Source of the DNA: Pseudomonas serbica
GTDB taxonomy: Bacteria; Pseudomonadota; Gammaproteobacteria; Pseudomonadales; Pseudomonadaceae
NCBI RefSeq assembly: GCF_028823535.1
Contig: NZ_JAQIYM010000004.1
Location: 372,001 to 436,000 of the forward strand
Reading direction: 5' to 3'
DNA: 64,000 nt
The translations under genes and the position numbers were made by a program. A model generated the notes under the pieces. The model was not told where the DNA came from and did no database searches. It saw only the letters and a list, made by a program, of their open reading frames with translations. Position 1 is the stretch's first letter. Each line of letters begins with the position of its first letter. This document shows positions 29,958 to 39,473 of this stretch, in pieces.

Positions 29958-30167
29958 TTACAGACCTACCACATCCTCAGCCTGCAAGCCCTTCTCGCCG
30001 GTCACCACCGCGTATTCCACCTGCTGACCCTCGGTCAGCGAGCGATGCCCTTCCCCGCGAATCGCGCGGTAATGCACGAACACGTCCACCCCGTCCTCGC
30101 GCTGAATAAAGCCGTAGCCCTTGGCGTCGTTGAACCACTTCACATTGCCGGTTTCGCGCGTAGCCAT
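29958..30167 (-). CDS. Cold-shock domain protein
   Basis: A 69-residue CspA-family RNA chaperone/antiterminator. The OB fold has RNP1 (KGYGFIQ) and RNP2 (VFVHY) after the [10 protein letters not shown] start. I chose the ATG at 30167 with GGGGG 8 bp upstream; the frame remains open to 30230 but those residues are not conserved and lie across the promoter. Which paralogue (CspD-like or other) cannot be decided from this sequence alone. Confidence 0.93.
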   Translation of the reverse strand: MATRETGNVKWFNDAKGYGFIQREDGVDVFVHYRAIRGEGHRSLTEGQQVEYAVVTGEKGLQAEDVVGL

Positions 30168-30202
30168 GTCAGTACCCCCGTTGTTTTTATTTTGAGCGGC
30201 CG

Positions 30203-30230
30203 AGTATATGACACACACAAAAAGTCTCAA
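30203..30230 (-). promoter_or_regulatory. Sigma-70 promoter of the cold-shock gene
   Basis: Leftward -35 TTGAGA (30225-30230), 16-bp spacer and -10 TATACT (30203-30208). This gives a leader of about 29 nt before the csp start. Confidence 0.7.
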
Positions 30231-30291
30231 CTACAGATTGGTTGACTGCTTTTTTGCCGATTTTCAGCGAATCCGGCACACTATCGAGCGC

Positions 30292-30313
30292 CCGAGCAAA
30301 CGCTCGGTTTTAT
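30292..30313 (+). terminator. Terminator-like hairpin in front of plsB
   Basis: Stem CCGAGC/GCTCGG with a 4-nt loop (30292-30307) followed by TTTTATT. It points rightward and ends 19 bp before the plsB ATG, with no rightward gene close upstream that it would end. It may be an attenuator or leader hairpin. Confidence 0.55.
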
Positions 30314-30332
30314 TCACTCACGCAGAAGCCGT

Positions 30333-32828
30333 ATGACCCGCTCCCCGTTCCGCCGTCTTGTGTTTGGCACCCTGCGCCGGCTGTTGTACCTCTGGGTTCG
30401 CTCGGAGACGATCAACCAGTCGTCGTTCACCCTCAACCTCGACCGCAGTCGTCCGGTGTTCTACGTTCTGCAAAATCCTTCGCTGACCGACCTCGCCGTG
30501 GTCGACACCGAATGCACCAAGGCCGGCCTGCCGCGCCCGGTGCTGCCAGTCTCGGTGGGCAACCTGCTGGAACCGGCCGCGTTCTTCTACCTGACCCCGG
30601 ATCCGGACTGGCTAGGCCGCCAGGACAAGCGCGGCGCACCGCCCACCCTGACCCGCCTGGTCAGCGCCTTGAGCCAGAACGCTGCCGAAGACGCGCAGAT
30701 CATTCCCGTCAGCGTGTTCTGGGGCCAGTCGCCGGACAGCGAAAACAGTCCATGGAAACTGTTGTTCGCCGACAGCTGGGCCGTTACCGGGCGTTTGCGT
30801 CGCTTGCTCAGCATCATCGTGCTGGGGCGCAAGACCCGCGTGCAGTTCTCCGCGCCGATCCACCTGCGCGAACTGATCGAGCACAACAAGGGCCACGAGC
30901 GCACCGTGCGCATGGCCCAGCGCATTTTGCGGGTGCACTTTCGCAACCTCAAAGCCGCCGTCATCGGACCGGATATTTCCCACCGGCGCAATCTGGTCAA
31001 GGGCCTGGTCAACCAGCCGCTGGTCAAGCAAGCGATCCTCGACGAAGCCGAGCGTGAAAACATCTCTGCGGAAAAAGCCAAGGCCCAAGCCCTGCGCTAC
31101 GGCAACGAGATCGCCTCGGACTACACCTACACTGCGATCCGCTTCATGGAAGTGGTGCTGAGCTGGTTCTGGAACAAGATCTACGACGGCATCAAGGTCA
31201 ACAACATCGAAGGGGTGCAAAAAGTCGCCCCGGGGTACGAAGTGATCTACGTACCCTGCCACCGCAGCCATATCGACTACCTGCTGCTGTCCTATCTGTT
31301 GTTCCGCAATGGCCTGACCCCGCCGCACATCGCCGCCGGGATCAACCTCAACATGCCCGGGATCGGTGGCCTGCTGCGTCGCGGCGGTGCGTTTTTCATG
31401 CGCCGCACCTTCAAGGGCAACCCGCTGTACACCTCGGTATTCAACGAATACCTGCACACCCTCTTCACCAAAGGCTTCCCGGTCGAATACTTCGTCGAGG
31501 GCGGCCGCTCACGCACCGGGCGCATGCTGCAACCGAAGACCGGGATGCTGGCGATTACCTTGCGCAGCTTCCTGCGTTCGTCGCGCATGCCCATCGTCTT
31601 CGTACCGGTGTACATCGGTTACGAGCGCGTGCTGGAAGGCCGCACCTACCTTGGCGAGTTGCGGGGCGCGACCAAGAAGAAAGAATCGATCTTCGACATC
31701 TTCAAAGTCATCGGCGCGCTCAAGCAGCGCTTCGGTCAAGTGGCGGTGAACTTCGGCGAGCCGATCAAACTCGCGCAATTCCTCGACAGCGAGCAGCCGG
31801 ACTGGCGCACGCAGGCACTGGGCCCGCAGTTCAAACCGGCCTGGCTCAACGAAACCACCAACCGCCTCGGTGAAAAAGTCGCCCGGCACTTGAACGAAGC
31901 GGCGGCGATCAACCCGGTCAACCTGGTTGCGCTGGCGCTGCTGTCCACCAGCCGCCTGGCCCTGGACGATCGCGCAATGGCGCGGGTCCTCGACCTGTAC
32001 CTGGCGTTGTTGCGCAAAGTCCCGTACTCGCCGCACACCACGCTGCCGGACGGCGATGGTCGCACTCTGATTGAGCACGTGAAGGACATGGACCTGCTGT
32101 CCGAGCAAAGCGACGCCCTGGGCAAGATTCTCTATCTGGACGAGCAGAACGCCGTCCTGATGACCTACTACCGCAACAACGTGCTGCACATCTTTGCGCT
32201 GCCGTCGCTGCTCGCGAGTTTCTTCCAGAGCGCGTCGCGCATGAGCCGCGAACAGGTCCTGCGCTACACCCGTGCGCTGTACCCCTACCTGCAAGCGGAG
32301 TTGTTCATTCGCTGGTCGCTGGACGAACTGGACGCGGTGATCGACCAGTGGCTGGAAGCCTTCGTCGAGCAAGGCCTGCTGCGTTTCGAAAACAACGTGT
32401 ACCTGCGCCCGGCGCCAAGCTCGCGGCATTTTGTGCTGCTGACGCTGCTGTCGAAAAGCATCGCCCAGACGTTGCAGCGTTTCTACATGACCGTGTCCTT
32501 GCTGCTCAACAGCGGCCAGAACAGCATCAGCGCCGAAGAGCTGGAAGACCTGTGCACGGTCATGGCCCAGCGCCTGTCGATACTGCATGGCTTGAACGCC
32601 CCGGAATTCTTCGACAAGAGCCTGTTCCGCCACTTCATCCAGACGATGCTCGACCTTCAAGTGCTCAAGCGCGACGAGGCCGGCAAGCTGAGCTATCACG
32701 AGCTGCTCGGCGAACTGGCCGAAGGCGCGGCCAAACGGGTGTTGCCGGCAGAGATTCGCTTGTCGATCCGTCAGGTGGCGTTGCATCGCAGCGAAGATGC
32801 GGCGGATCAGCCCACGCCAACCGTCTAG
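30333..32828 (+). CDS. plsB: Glycerol-3-phosphate acyltransferase PlsB
   Basis: First step of phospholipid synthesis, acylating sn-glycerol 3-phosphate from acyl-CoA/ACP at the inner membrane. The 831-residue protein matches the long gammaproteobacterial PlsB. It has the acyltransferase motif HX4D (His310-Asp315, HRSHID), the glycerol-phosphate-binding [10 protein letters not shown] and the [10 protein letters not shown] block. The N-terminal ~270 and C-terminal ~300 residues are the usual PlsB extensions. The product feeds CdsA through PlsC. Confidence 0.96.
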   Translation: MTRSPFRRLVFGTLRRLLYLWVRSETINQSSFTLNLDRSRPVFYVLQNPSLTDLAVVDTECTKAGLPRPVLPVSVGNLLEPAAFFYLTPDPDWLGRQDKRGAPPTLTRLVSALSQNAAEDAQIIPVSVFWGQSPDSENSPWKLLFADSWAVTGRLRRLLSIIVLGRKTRVQFSAPIHLRELIEHNKGHERTVRMAQRILRVHFRNLKAAVIGPDISHRRNLVKGLVNQPLVKQAILDEAERENISAEKAKAQALRYGNEIASDYTYTAIRFMEVVLSWFWNKIYDGIKVNNIEGVQKVAPGYEVIYVPCHRSHIDYLLLSYLLFRNGLTPPHIAAGINLNMPGIGGLLRRGGAFFMRRTFKGNPLYTSVFNEYLHTLFTKGFPVEYFVEGGRSRTGRMLQPKTGMLAITLRSFLRSSRMPIVFVPVYIGYERVLEGRTYLGELRGATKKKESIFDIFKVIGALKQRFGQVAVNFGEPIKLAQFLDSEQPDWRTQALGPQFKPAWLNETTNRLGEKVARHLNEAAAINPVNLVALALLSTSRLALDDRAMARVLDLYLALLRKVPYSPHTTLPDGDGRTLIEHVKDMDLLSEQSDALGKILYLDEQNAVLMTYYRNNVLHIFALPSLLASFFQSASRMSREQVLRYTRALYPYLQAELFIRWSLDELDAVIDQWLEAFVEQGLLRFENNVYLRPAPSSRHFVLLTLLSKSIAQTLQRFYMTVSLLLNSGQNSISAEELEDLCTVMAQRLSILHGLNAPEFFDKSLFRHFIQTMLDLQVLKRDEAGKLSYHELLGELAEGAAKRVLPAEIRLSIRQVALHRSEDAADQPTPTV

Positions 32829-32867
32829 ATTGACTCGCCCAGAATTTTTTTGAAAAAGGAAGTTGCC

Positions 32868-33557
32868 ATGTTCCGCCCCACCCTAAGCTTTGCCGGCCTG
32901 TGCGCAGGCTTGATGATCTCCGCCAGCGCCGCGGCACTGTCCCTCAGCGACCTGTCGCAGAAAGACGCCACCGGCGGGCTCAAGGACGCCCTGACCCAAG
33001 GCGCGCAACTGGCCGTGAAACAACTCGGCACCCCGGGTGGCTTCAGCAACAACCCAGAGGTGAAAATCGAGCTGCCGGGCAAACTGGGCAAGGTCGCCAG
33101 CAAAATGAAACAGTTCGGCATGGGTGATCAGGTCGACCAACTGGAAACCAGCATGAACAAAGCGGCGGAAAACGCCGTGACCCAGGCCCAGCCAATCCTC
33201 GTCGATGCGGTGAAGAAAATGACCGTGGAAGACGCCAAGGGCATCCTCAGCGGCGGCAATGACTCGGCCACCCAATACCTGAACAAGACCAGCCGCGAAC
33301 AAATCCGCATCAAATTCCTGCCGATCGTCAAGCAAGCCACCGACCAGGTCGGCCTGGCCCAGCAGTACAACTCCTTCGCCGGCCAGGCCGCGACCATGGG
33401 CGTGATCGACGCGAAGAATGCCAACGTCGAAAACTATGTGACCGAACAGGCGTTGAACGGCTTGTTCGAGATGATCGGCAAACAGGAAGAAACCATCCGC
33501 CAGAACCCGGCGGCGGCGGCGACCAGTTTGGCCAAGAAAGTATTTGGTACGCTCTAA
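32868..33557 (+). CDS. Exported DUF4197 protein
   Basis: The 229-residue precursor has a signal peptide (MFRPTLSFAGLCAGLMISAS, cleavage near AAA). The mature part is helical, Gln/Lys/Ala-rich and matches what I know as DUF4197, a periplasmic family of unknown function. I chose the ATG at 32868 because AAAAAGGA lies about 7 bp upstream; an in-frame ATG six codons earlier has no such site. It follows plsB by 39 bp and may share its transcript. Confidence 0.85.
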   Translation: MFRPTLSFAGLCAGLMISASAAALSLSDLSQKDATGGLKDALTQGAQLAVKQLGTPGGFSNNPEVKIELPGKLGKVASKMKQFGMGDQVDQLETSMNKAAENAVTQAQPILVDAVKKMTVEDAKGILSGGNDSATQYLNKTSREQIRIKFLPIVKQATDQVGLAQQYNSFAGQAATMGVIDAKNANVENYVTEQALNGLFEMIGKQEETIRQNPAAAATSLAKKVFGTL

Positions 33558-33573
33558 ACCTCTCCGAAAAACC

Positions 33574-33663
33574 TGTGGGAGCGAGCCTGCTCGCGATGAG
33601 GCCCGTTCAGTCAACATAAATGTTGGCAGGCTTACCGTCTTCGCGAGCAGGCTCGCTCCCACA
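33574..33663. repeat. REP inverted pair, family 1 (AGCGAGCC variant)
   Basis: Arms TGTGGGAGCGAGCCTGCTCG and CGAGCAGGCTCGCTCCCACA are exact inverted copies around a ~50-bp spacer. It fills the gap between the convergent DUF4197 and fic genes. Confidence 0.9.
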
Positions 33664-33665
33664 AA

Positions 33666-35009
33666 TCAGTTCGCTTTAACACGCAGAAAATACACCCACT
33701 CACGCCCCAGCTTGCGTTTCTCGAACAACGCCAAATCCACTAATCCGTTCAAGGTGGCCGACGCCGTGTTGTACGAACACCCCAGATTCTCCTTCACATT
33801 GATCGCCGTAAACTCCTTCGCCATCCCGCTCCTGGCCACCTGATACACCGCCCGCTGCTTCCCACTCAGCCGCTCGAAAAACCCGGACTCCGACAACCAA
33901 CGATCAAGGCTCTCGGCATTAACAAGACTTTTCCTGTAGGCCTCGGTAAAACTGCTGACAGCACGCAGCACCACCAAACACTGGAAATCGATGAAATACG
34001 TCAGGTCCAGGTCATCCGCTTCGGTGTTGAGATAGGAACGGCCGTATTTCACCGGCGCATTGCGCAGCAAGACGCTGATTGCGATGTAGCGAAACGCCGA
34101 GAAATCGTTCTTGAACATGAACCAGTAGAACAACGCCCGCGCGACGCGGCCGTTGCCATCGCGAAAAGGATGCTCATAACCCAGGGCAAAATGCAGCGCG
34201 ATGCCCTTGATCAACGGGTGCAGATGATCCACACGGTGCGGATCGTCATGGGATTGATTGATCCACTGCGACAACACCCGCAATCGGGCAGCGAGCCCCG
34301 CGGCGGGAGGCGGTACATGAACGGTATTGCCCTGGCCGTCCTGCACCACCACGTCATCCCTGATCCGCAGATGCCCTGGCGAATATTGCGCATCGTCGAT
34401 ACCGGATACGCCAACGCGATGAAGTGCCGTGATTAGCTCGACACTCAAGGGCTCGTTCCGTTTCTCCCAGGCAAAGTTCATCATCCTGTAATTGCCGATG
34501 ACCATTCGCTCATCCGGCGTACGCGGCAGGCGATGGCGCTTGAGCATGTCCTTGGCCACCCGAGTGGTAGTCGCTGCACCCTCGAGCTGACTGCTGCTGA
34601 TGGCTTCGTCTTCGATCAGGTCGTTGAGCAGGTAGCTGAAATGCGCGTTCTCGCCGATCTGGCTGCTCATGTATTCCAACGCGGCCGTCGTCGTTCGACG
34701 GTCCACGGAGGAAATCGCTTTTTGCGCCAAGGGCGTCAACAGGAAACGGCCCCATTGCACCGGCTCACCCAATGGCAACAGGCTGGCGTACTGCGCTGTT
34801 CGGGCTTTCTTGACCAAAGCCCAGCAAAGATTCGAATCCAGTCCAGAGGCCCAGCGATAACGCAAATCATCGAATGGCAAATAGCGCCCCTGCTCGTCCA
34901 GGGGCTTGAGCAAGGCGAGGTATTCAGTGAGGCGCTCCTTGTGGGGCGACTTTGTCAGCAAATCAAAAACCGGGTCTGACCGCCCCTTCAGCATGGGTGG
35001 CTTCTTCAT
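33666..35009 (-). CDS. Fic-family protein, class II (N-terminal inhibitory helix)
   Basis: Probable AMP-transferase. The 447-residue protein carries a complete Fic motif, HPFRDGNGRVAR (residues 280-291, catalytic His280). The inhibitory motif (S/T)xxxE(G/N) is at Ser139-Glu143-Gly144 in the SSSQLEG segment. That N-terminal position defines class II, where the Glu blocks productive ATP binding. The last ~60 residues (YNTASATLNGLVDLALFEKR) look like a winged helix. No antitoxin gene is adjacent, as expected for self-inhibited Fic. The target is unknown. Confidence 0.9.
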   Translation of the reverse strand: MKKPPMLKGRSDPVFDLLTKSPHKERLTEYLALLKPLDEQGRYLPFDDLRYRWASGLDSNLCWALVKKARTAQYASLLPLGEPVQWGRFLLTPLAQKAISSVDRRTTTAALEYMSSQIGENAHFSYLLNDLIEDEAISSSQLEGAATTTRVAKDMLKRHRLPRTPDERMVIGNYRMMNFAWEKRNEPLSVELITALHRVGVSGIDDAQYSPGHLRIRDDVVVQDGQGNTVHVPPPAAGLAARLRVLSQWINQSHDDPHRVDHLHPLIKGIALHFALGYEHPFRDGNGRVARALFYWFMFKNDFSAFRYIAISVLLRNAPVKYGRSYLNTEADDLDLTYFIDFQCLVVLRAVSSFTEAYRKSLVNAESLDRWLSESGFFERLSGKQRAVYQVARSGMAKEFTAINVKENLGCSYNTASATLNGLVDLALFEKRKLGREWVYFLRVKAN

Positions 35010-35095
35010 TGGAGCTGTCTCGAAAACTCGTGAAACCGAGTCTTGAGTACAACATCCGGACCTGCGAGTCTCAATATCGGACGGTTCTGATATGG

Positions 35096-35190
35096 CTGTA
35101 GGAAGTGCCGCAGGTTCGGGCCGTGGTTGGACGATTATTTGATTTTGACAATCAAGATCAAAGATCGCAGCCTGCCGCAGCTCCTACAGG
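35096..35190. repeat. REP-like inverted pair, family 2 (CTCCTACAG type)
   Basis: CTGTAGGAAGTGCCGCAGG at the left and CCTGCCGCAGCTCCTACAGG at the right form an imperfect inverted repeat around an AT-richer spacer. It lies downstream of mexK and upstream of fic. Confidence 0.7.
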
Positions 35191-35207
35191 TGTACACGCT
35201 TGAACAA

Positions 35208-38200
35208 TCAGGCCGGTTCTTTCTTGACCCGGAACCAGGCCGCATACAACGCCGGCAGGAACAACAGCGTCAACGCCGTCGCCACGATCAACCCCCCCAT
35301 GATCGCCACTGCCATCGGCCCGAAAAACACACTGCGCGACAGCGGAATCATCGCCAGGACCGCCGCCAGCGCGGTCAGCACAATCGGCCGGAAACGCCGC
35401 ACCGTGGCCTCGATGATCGCCTGCCAGGGTTTCAGCCCGGCAGCGATATCCTGCTCGATCTGATCCACCAGGATCACCGAGTTACGCATGATCATCCCCG
35501 ACAGCGCGATGGTCCCGAGCATGGCGACAAACCCGAACGGCTGACGGAACACCATCAGGAACAGCGTCACCCCGATCAAGCCCAGGGGCGCTGTCAGGAA
35601 CACCATCGCCGTGCGCGAAAAACTGCGCAATTGCAGCATCAGCAAGGTCAACACCACCACGATAAACAATGGCACGCCGGCCTTCACCGAGTTCTGCCCA
35701 CGCGCAGAATCCTCGACCGTACCGCCCACATCCAGCAAATACCCGTCAGGCAGTTCCGCGCGGATCGGGTCCAGCGTCGGCATGATCTGCTGCACCAGGG
35801 TCGCCGGTTGTTCCTTGCCATAGATGTCGGCACGCACGGTGACGTTGGGCAGGCGATTGCGGTGCCAGATCACGCCTTCCTCGAAGCCGTATTCCAGGGT
35901 CGCTATCTGCGACAGGGCCACGCTGCGACCATTGTCGGTCGGCACCGCCAGGCTTGGCAGCAGCGACAGCTCGGTGCGCTCGTGCAAGGTGCCGCGCAGC
36001 AGGATCTCGATCAACTCGTTGTCTTCGCGGTACTGGCTGACGCTGGAACCGGTCAGCGAGCTCTGCAAGAACTTTGACAGGTTCGCCGTGCTCACCCCCA
36101 ATGCCCGCGCACGGTCCTGATCGATGTTCAGGTACACCACCTTGCTCGGCTCTTCCCAGTCCAGGTGGACGTTGACCACATGGGGATTTTCGCGAACCTT
36201 GGCCGCGACTTTGCGGGCCAGTGCGCGGACTTCCTCGATGTGTTCACCGGTCACCCGGAACTGCACCGGATAACCAACTGGCGGACCGTTTTCCAAACGA
36301 GTGACCCGCGAGCGCATGGCCGGAAATTGTTCGTTGAGGGTAGTGATCAGCCAGGTGCGCAGGGATTCACGCTCCTCGATGGTTTTCGCCAGGACAACGA
36401 ACTGGGCGAAGCTCGCCGCTGGCAATTGCTGATCCAACGGCAGGTAAAAACGCGGCGAACCGGTGCCGACGTAGGCCACGTAGTTGTCGATCCCGGCTTT
36501 GTCCTTGAGCAAGGCTTCGAGGCGCTTGACCTCCTCGGCCGTGTTGCTCAGGGACGCGCCTTCGGCCAGTTTCAGGTCAACCATCAACTCCAGTCGGCCC
36601 GACGCCGGGAAAAACTGCTGTGGCACAAAACGAAACAGCACGATGGACGCAATGAACAGCACCACGGTCGCCATGATCACCGTCTTACGCCAGCGCACGC
36701 ACCATTCCACCAGGTGCCGAACGCGCTGATAAAACGGCGTGGCGTAGGGATCGGGTTGGCCGGCACCGTGTTTGGCTGCATGAATTTTCGCCAGGTCCGG
36801 CAGGAGTTTTTCCCCCAGGTACGGCACGAAAAGCACCGCCGCCACCCAGGACGCCAATAGCGCAATGGTCACCACTTCGAAGATCGACCGGGTGTATTCA
36901 CCGGTACCCGATTGCGCGGTGGCGATCGGCAGGAAACCGGCAGCGGTGATCAGCGTGCCGGTGAGCATCGGGAAGGCGGTACTGGTCCAGGCATAACTCG
37001 CCGCCTTGATCCGGTCGAAGCCCTGCTCCATCTTGATCGCCATCATTTCCACGGCGATGATGGCGTCGTCCACCAGCAAGCCCAGCGCCAGCACCAGCGC
37101 GCCGAGGGAAATCTTGTGCAGGCCAATCCCCAGGTAATACATGCAGGCGAACGTCATCGCCAGCACCAGCGGAATGGCCAGGGCCACCACCATGCCGGTG
37201 CGCACACCGAGGGAGAAGAAGCTCACCAGTAACACGATGGCCAGCGCTTCGACCAGCACCTGGACGAACTCGCCGACCCCGGTCTTCACCGCGGCCGGTT
37301 GGTCGGAGACCTTGCGCAATTGCATGCCGGCCGGGAGATTTTTCTGGATACGGGCAAACTCGATTTCCAGGGCCTTGCCCAGCACCAGGATGTCACCACC
37401 GTCCTTCATCGCCACGGCCAGGCCGATGGCGTCCTCACCCATGAAGCGCATGCGCGGTGCCGGTGGATCGTTGAACCCGCGTCGCACGTTTGCGACATCC
37501 GAGATGCGGAACGTCCGATCGCCGACACGAATCGGGAAGTTCTTGATCTCTTCGACCGTCTGAAAATTACCCGTGACCCGTAGCTGCAATCGCTCGCTGC
37601 TGGTTTCGAAGAACCCGGCGGTGGACACCGCATTCTGCTCTTCAAGCGCCTGTTGCACCGCCGCCAGGGGCAGCCCGAGGGTGGCGAGCTTGACGTTGGA
37701 CAGCTCGATCCAGACCTTTTCGTCCTGCAATCCGAGCAGGTCGACCTTGCCTACATCCTTGACCCGCTGCAGCTGGATCTGGATGCGGTCGGCATAGTCC
37801 TTGAGCACGGCGTAATCGAAGCCCTCGCCGGTCAGGGCGTAGATATTGCCGAAGGTAGTGCCGAATTCATCATTGAAGAACGGCCCTTGAATGCCCGGCG
37901 GCAGGGTGTGACGAATGTCGCTGACCTTCTTGCGCACCTGATACCAGAGGTCCGGGATATCCACCGAGTGCATGGAGTCACGGGCGATGAACGTCACCTG
38001 GGATTCACCCGGGCGGGAGAACGACACGATGCGCTCGTACTCGCCGGTTTCCATCAGCTTCTTTTCAATGCGCTCGGTGACCTGGCGCGAGACTTCCTGC
38101 GCAGTCGCTCCCGGCCAGTTGGTGCGGATCACCATGGCCTTGAAGGTGAACGGCGGGTCTTCGCTTTGACCCAGCTTGGTGTAGGACAGTGCGCCGACGA

Positions 38201-38273
38201 TCGCCAGCAAAAGCATCAGGAACAGGACGATCTGGCGATTACGCAGCGCCCAGGCAGAAAGATTGAAACCCAT
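35208..38273 (-). CDS. mexK: RND efflux transporter MexK
   Basis: Inner-membrane proton-driven drug pump of the RND superfamily. The 1021-residue protein has the RND layout of 12 membrane helices and two large periplasmic domains. Paired Asp residues of the proton relay lie near residue 404 (LGLLVDDAIIAVE). It follows the adaptor gene by 6 bp and the cluster lies between plsB and rsmJ, the place of mexJK in P. aeruginosa; that synteny, from memory, is the reason for the name. MexJK there exports triclosan, erythromycin and tetracycline. No outer-membrane channel gene is in the cluster. Confidence 0.87.
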   Translation of the reverse strand: MGFNLSAWALRNRQIVLFLMLLLAIVGALSYTKLGQSEDPPFTFKAMVIRTNWPGATAQEVSRQVTERIEKKLMETGEYERIVSFSRPGESQVTFIARDSMHSVDIPDLWYQVRKKVSDIRHTLPPGIQGPFFNDEFGTTFGNIYALTGEGFDYAVLKDYADRIQIQLQRVKDVGKVDLLGLQDEKVWIELSNVKLATLGLPLAAVQQALEEQNAVSTAGFFETSSERLQLRVTGNFQTVEEIKNFPIRVGDRTFRISDVANVRRGFNDPPAPRMRFMGEDAIGLAVAMKDGGDILVLGKALEIEFARIQKNLPAGMQLRKVSDQPAAVKTGVGEFVQVLVEALAIVLLVSFFSLGVRTGMVVALAIPLVLAMTFACMYYLGIGLHKISLGALVLALGLLVDDAIIAVEMMAIKMEQGFDRIKAASYAWTSTAFPMLTGTLITAAGFLPIATAQSGTGEYTRSIFEVVTIALLASWVAAVLFVPYLGEKLLPDLAKIHAAKHGAGQPDPYATPFYQRVRHLVEWCVRWRKTVIMATVVLFIASIVLFRFVPQQFFPASGRLELMVDLKLAEGASLSNTAEEVKRLEALLKDKAGIDNYVAYVGTGSPRFYLPLDQQLPAASFAQFVVLAKTIEERESLRTWLITTLNEQFPAMRSRVTRLENGPPVGYPVQFRVTGEHIEEVRALARKVAAKVRENPHVVNVHLDWEEPSKVVYLNIDQDRARALGVSTANLSKFLQSSLTGSSVSQYREDNELIEILLRGTLHERTELSLLPSLAVPTDNGRSVALSQIATLEYGFEEGVIWHRNRLPNVTVRADIYGKEQPATLVQQIMPTLDPIRAELPDGYLLDVGGTVEDSARGQNSVKAGVPLFIVVVLTLLMLQLRSFSRTAMVFLTAPLGLIGVTLFLMVFRQPFGFVAMLGTIALSGMIMRNSVILVDQIEQDIAAGLKPWQAIIEATVRRFRPIVLTALAAVLAMIPLSRSVFFGPMAVAIMGGLIVATALTLLFLPALYAAWFRVKKEPA

Positions 38274-38279
38274 CGGGGA

Positions 38280-39380
38280 TTACTCCTTGTCCGCCAGATT
38301 GACCACGCGGTTGGAGCGATCCACCGGACGCACTTGTTGCCCGTCGAGAAGCACATGGACGCCGGCGGCCACTACCCAGTCGCTGGCACTGAGGCCTTCG
38401 AGCACGGGGACGGTTTTTTCACCGAAGGCGCCGACCCGCACCGGGGTCTTCTTCAAGGTGTTGTTGGCGCTGACGACCCAGACGTAGGTCACGCCATTTT
38501 CCGCGGTCAGCGCCGACAGTGGCACCGACAACGGTACGGCCGCGTCGGTCTGCACGAAGACCCGGGCGCTCTGGCCGAGTTCTGCCGGCACCCTGCCGGC
38601 ATTGAAGGCGATACGCGCAGCGAAGGTGCGGGACTTGGGATCGGCGGCCGGCGACAGTTCGCGGATGTGTCCGGCGAAGCGCTGATCCGGTTGCGTCCAC
38701 AATTCAACCGACACCGGCTGGCCGACCTTGAAGCGGCCGAAGCTCTGCTCCGGCAGGCTGATCAACACTTCCCGCTCGCCATCGGTGGCCAGGGTGAACA
38801 CCGTTTGCCCGGCCGCGACGACTTGCCCGACTTCCACCGCACGCTTGGCGACTACACCATCCTGCGGCGCGCGCAGTACCGCGTAACTGGCCTGATTGGT
38901 CGAGACGTTGAATTCGGCCTTGATCTGTTTAAGACGCGCTTCACCGGACCGATAAAGGTTTTCGTGATTGTCGTACTGCGAACGGCTGACCAGCTGCCGC
39001 TCCATCAGGGTTTTATAACGATCACGCTCGGCGCGCACCATGTTCAGATTAGCTTCGGCGGCGGCGACCTGGGCGCGGGTGGCTTCCAGTTGCAGGCGTA
39101 CGTCCTGGGGATCGAGTTCCGCCAGCGGTTGGTCGGCCTTGACCCGCTGCCCTTCGTCGACCAGTCGTCGGCTGACTTTGCCGCCAATGCGGAACGCCAG
39201 GTCCGGTTCAAAGCGAGCGCGGACTTCGCCGGGATAGCTTTCCGTCGCCTGGGTCGAAGGCTGTGGCTGCACCACCATGGCCGGGCGCACGCTGACAGCA
39301 GGCGCCTCCTCATGACCACACGCGGTCAATAAAAACGCCAGGGTGACTGGCAACGCGAGGGGCAAGGCATAGCGGAACAT
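38280..39380 (-). CDS. mexJ: RND periplasmic adaptor MexJ
   Basis: Membrane fusion protein that links MexK to an outer-membrane channel. The 366-residue lipoprotein precursor has the lipobox LLTAC (Cys21), the lipoyl-like halves around the coiled-coil hairpin (about 85-165) and the beta-barrel domain with the DPKSRTFAARIAFN segment. It is the first gene of the mexJK unit and is divergent from mexL across 93 bp that contain overlapping promoters. Confidence 0.87.
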   Translation of the reverse strand: MFRYALPLALPVTLAFLLTACGHEEAPAVSVRPAMVVQPQPSTQATESYPGEVRARFEPDLAFRIGGKVSRRLVDEGQRVKADQPLAELDPQDVRLQLEATRAQVAAAEANLNMVRAERDRYKTLMERQLVSRSQYDNHENLYRSGEARLKQIKAEFNVSTNQASYAVLRAPQDGVVAKRAVEVGQVVAAGQTVFTLATDGEREVLISLPEQSFGRFKVGQPVSVELWTQPDQRFAGHIRELSPAADPKSRTFAARIAFNAGRVPAELGQSARVFVQTDAAVPLSVPLSALTAENGVTYVWVVSANNTLKKTPVRVGAFGEKTVPVLEGLSASDWVVAAGVHVLLDGQQVRPVDRSNRVVNLADKE

Positions 39381-39406
39381 GGTGAAGGACCTTTCGCCAA
39401 TGGTGC

Positions 39407-39455
39407 TTGGAATAATTATACTGACGAGTATGTTATTAATAGCAAACTCACCAGT
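39407..39455. promoter_or_regulatory. mexL-mexJ divergent promoters and probable MexL operator
   Basis: Leftward -10 TATAAT (39415-39420) faces a rightward TTGGAA-N16-TATGTT (39407-39434). ACTGACGAGT (39420-39429) and ACTCACCAGT (39446-39455) are two ACTnnnnAGT boxes that are imperfect inverted copies of each other. The first overlaps the mexJ -10. A repressor bound here would cover both promoters. Confidence 0.6.
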
Positions 39456-39473
39456 CCAGTAATAAAAGCGAAT

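Noticed and set aside
33666..35009. Fic/Phd or other toxin-antitoxin pair
   Set aside because: No small antitoxin gene adjoins it, and the inhibitory motif is inside the protein.
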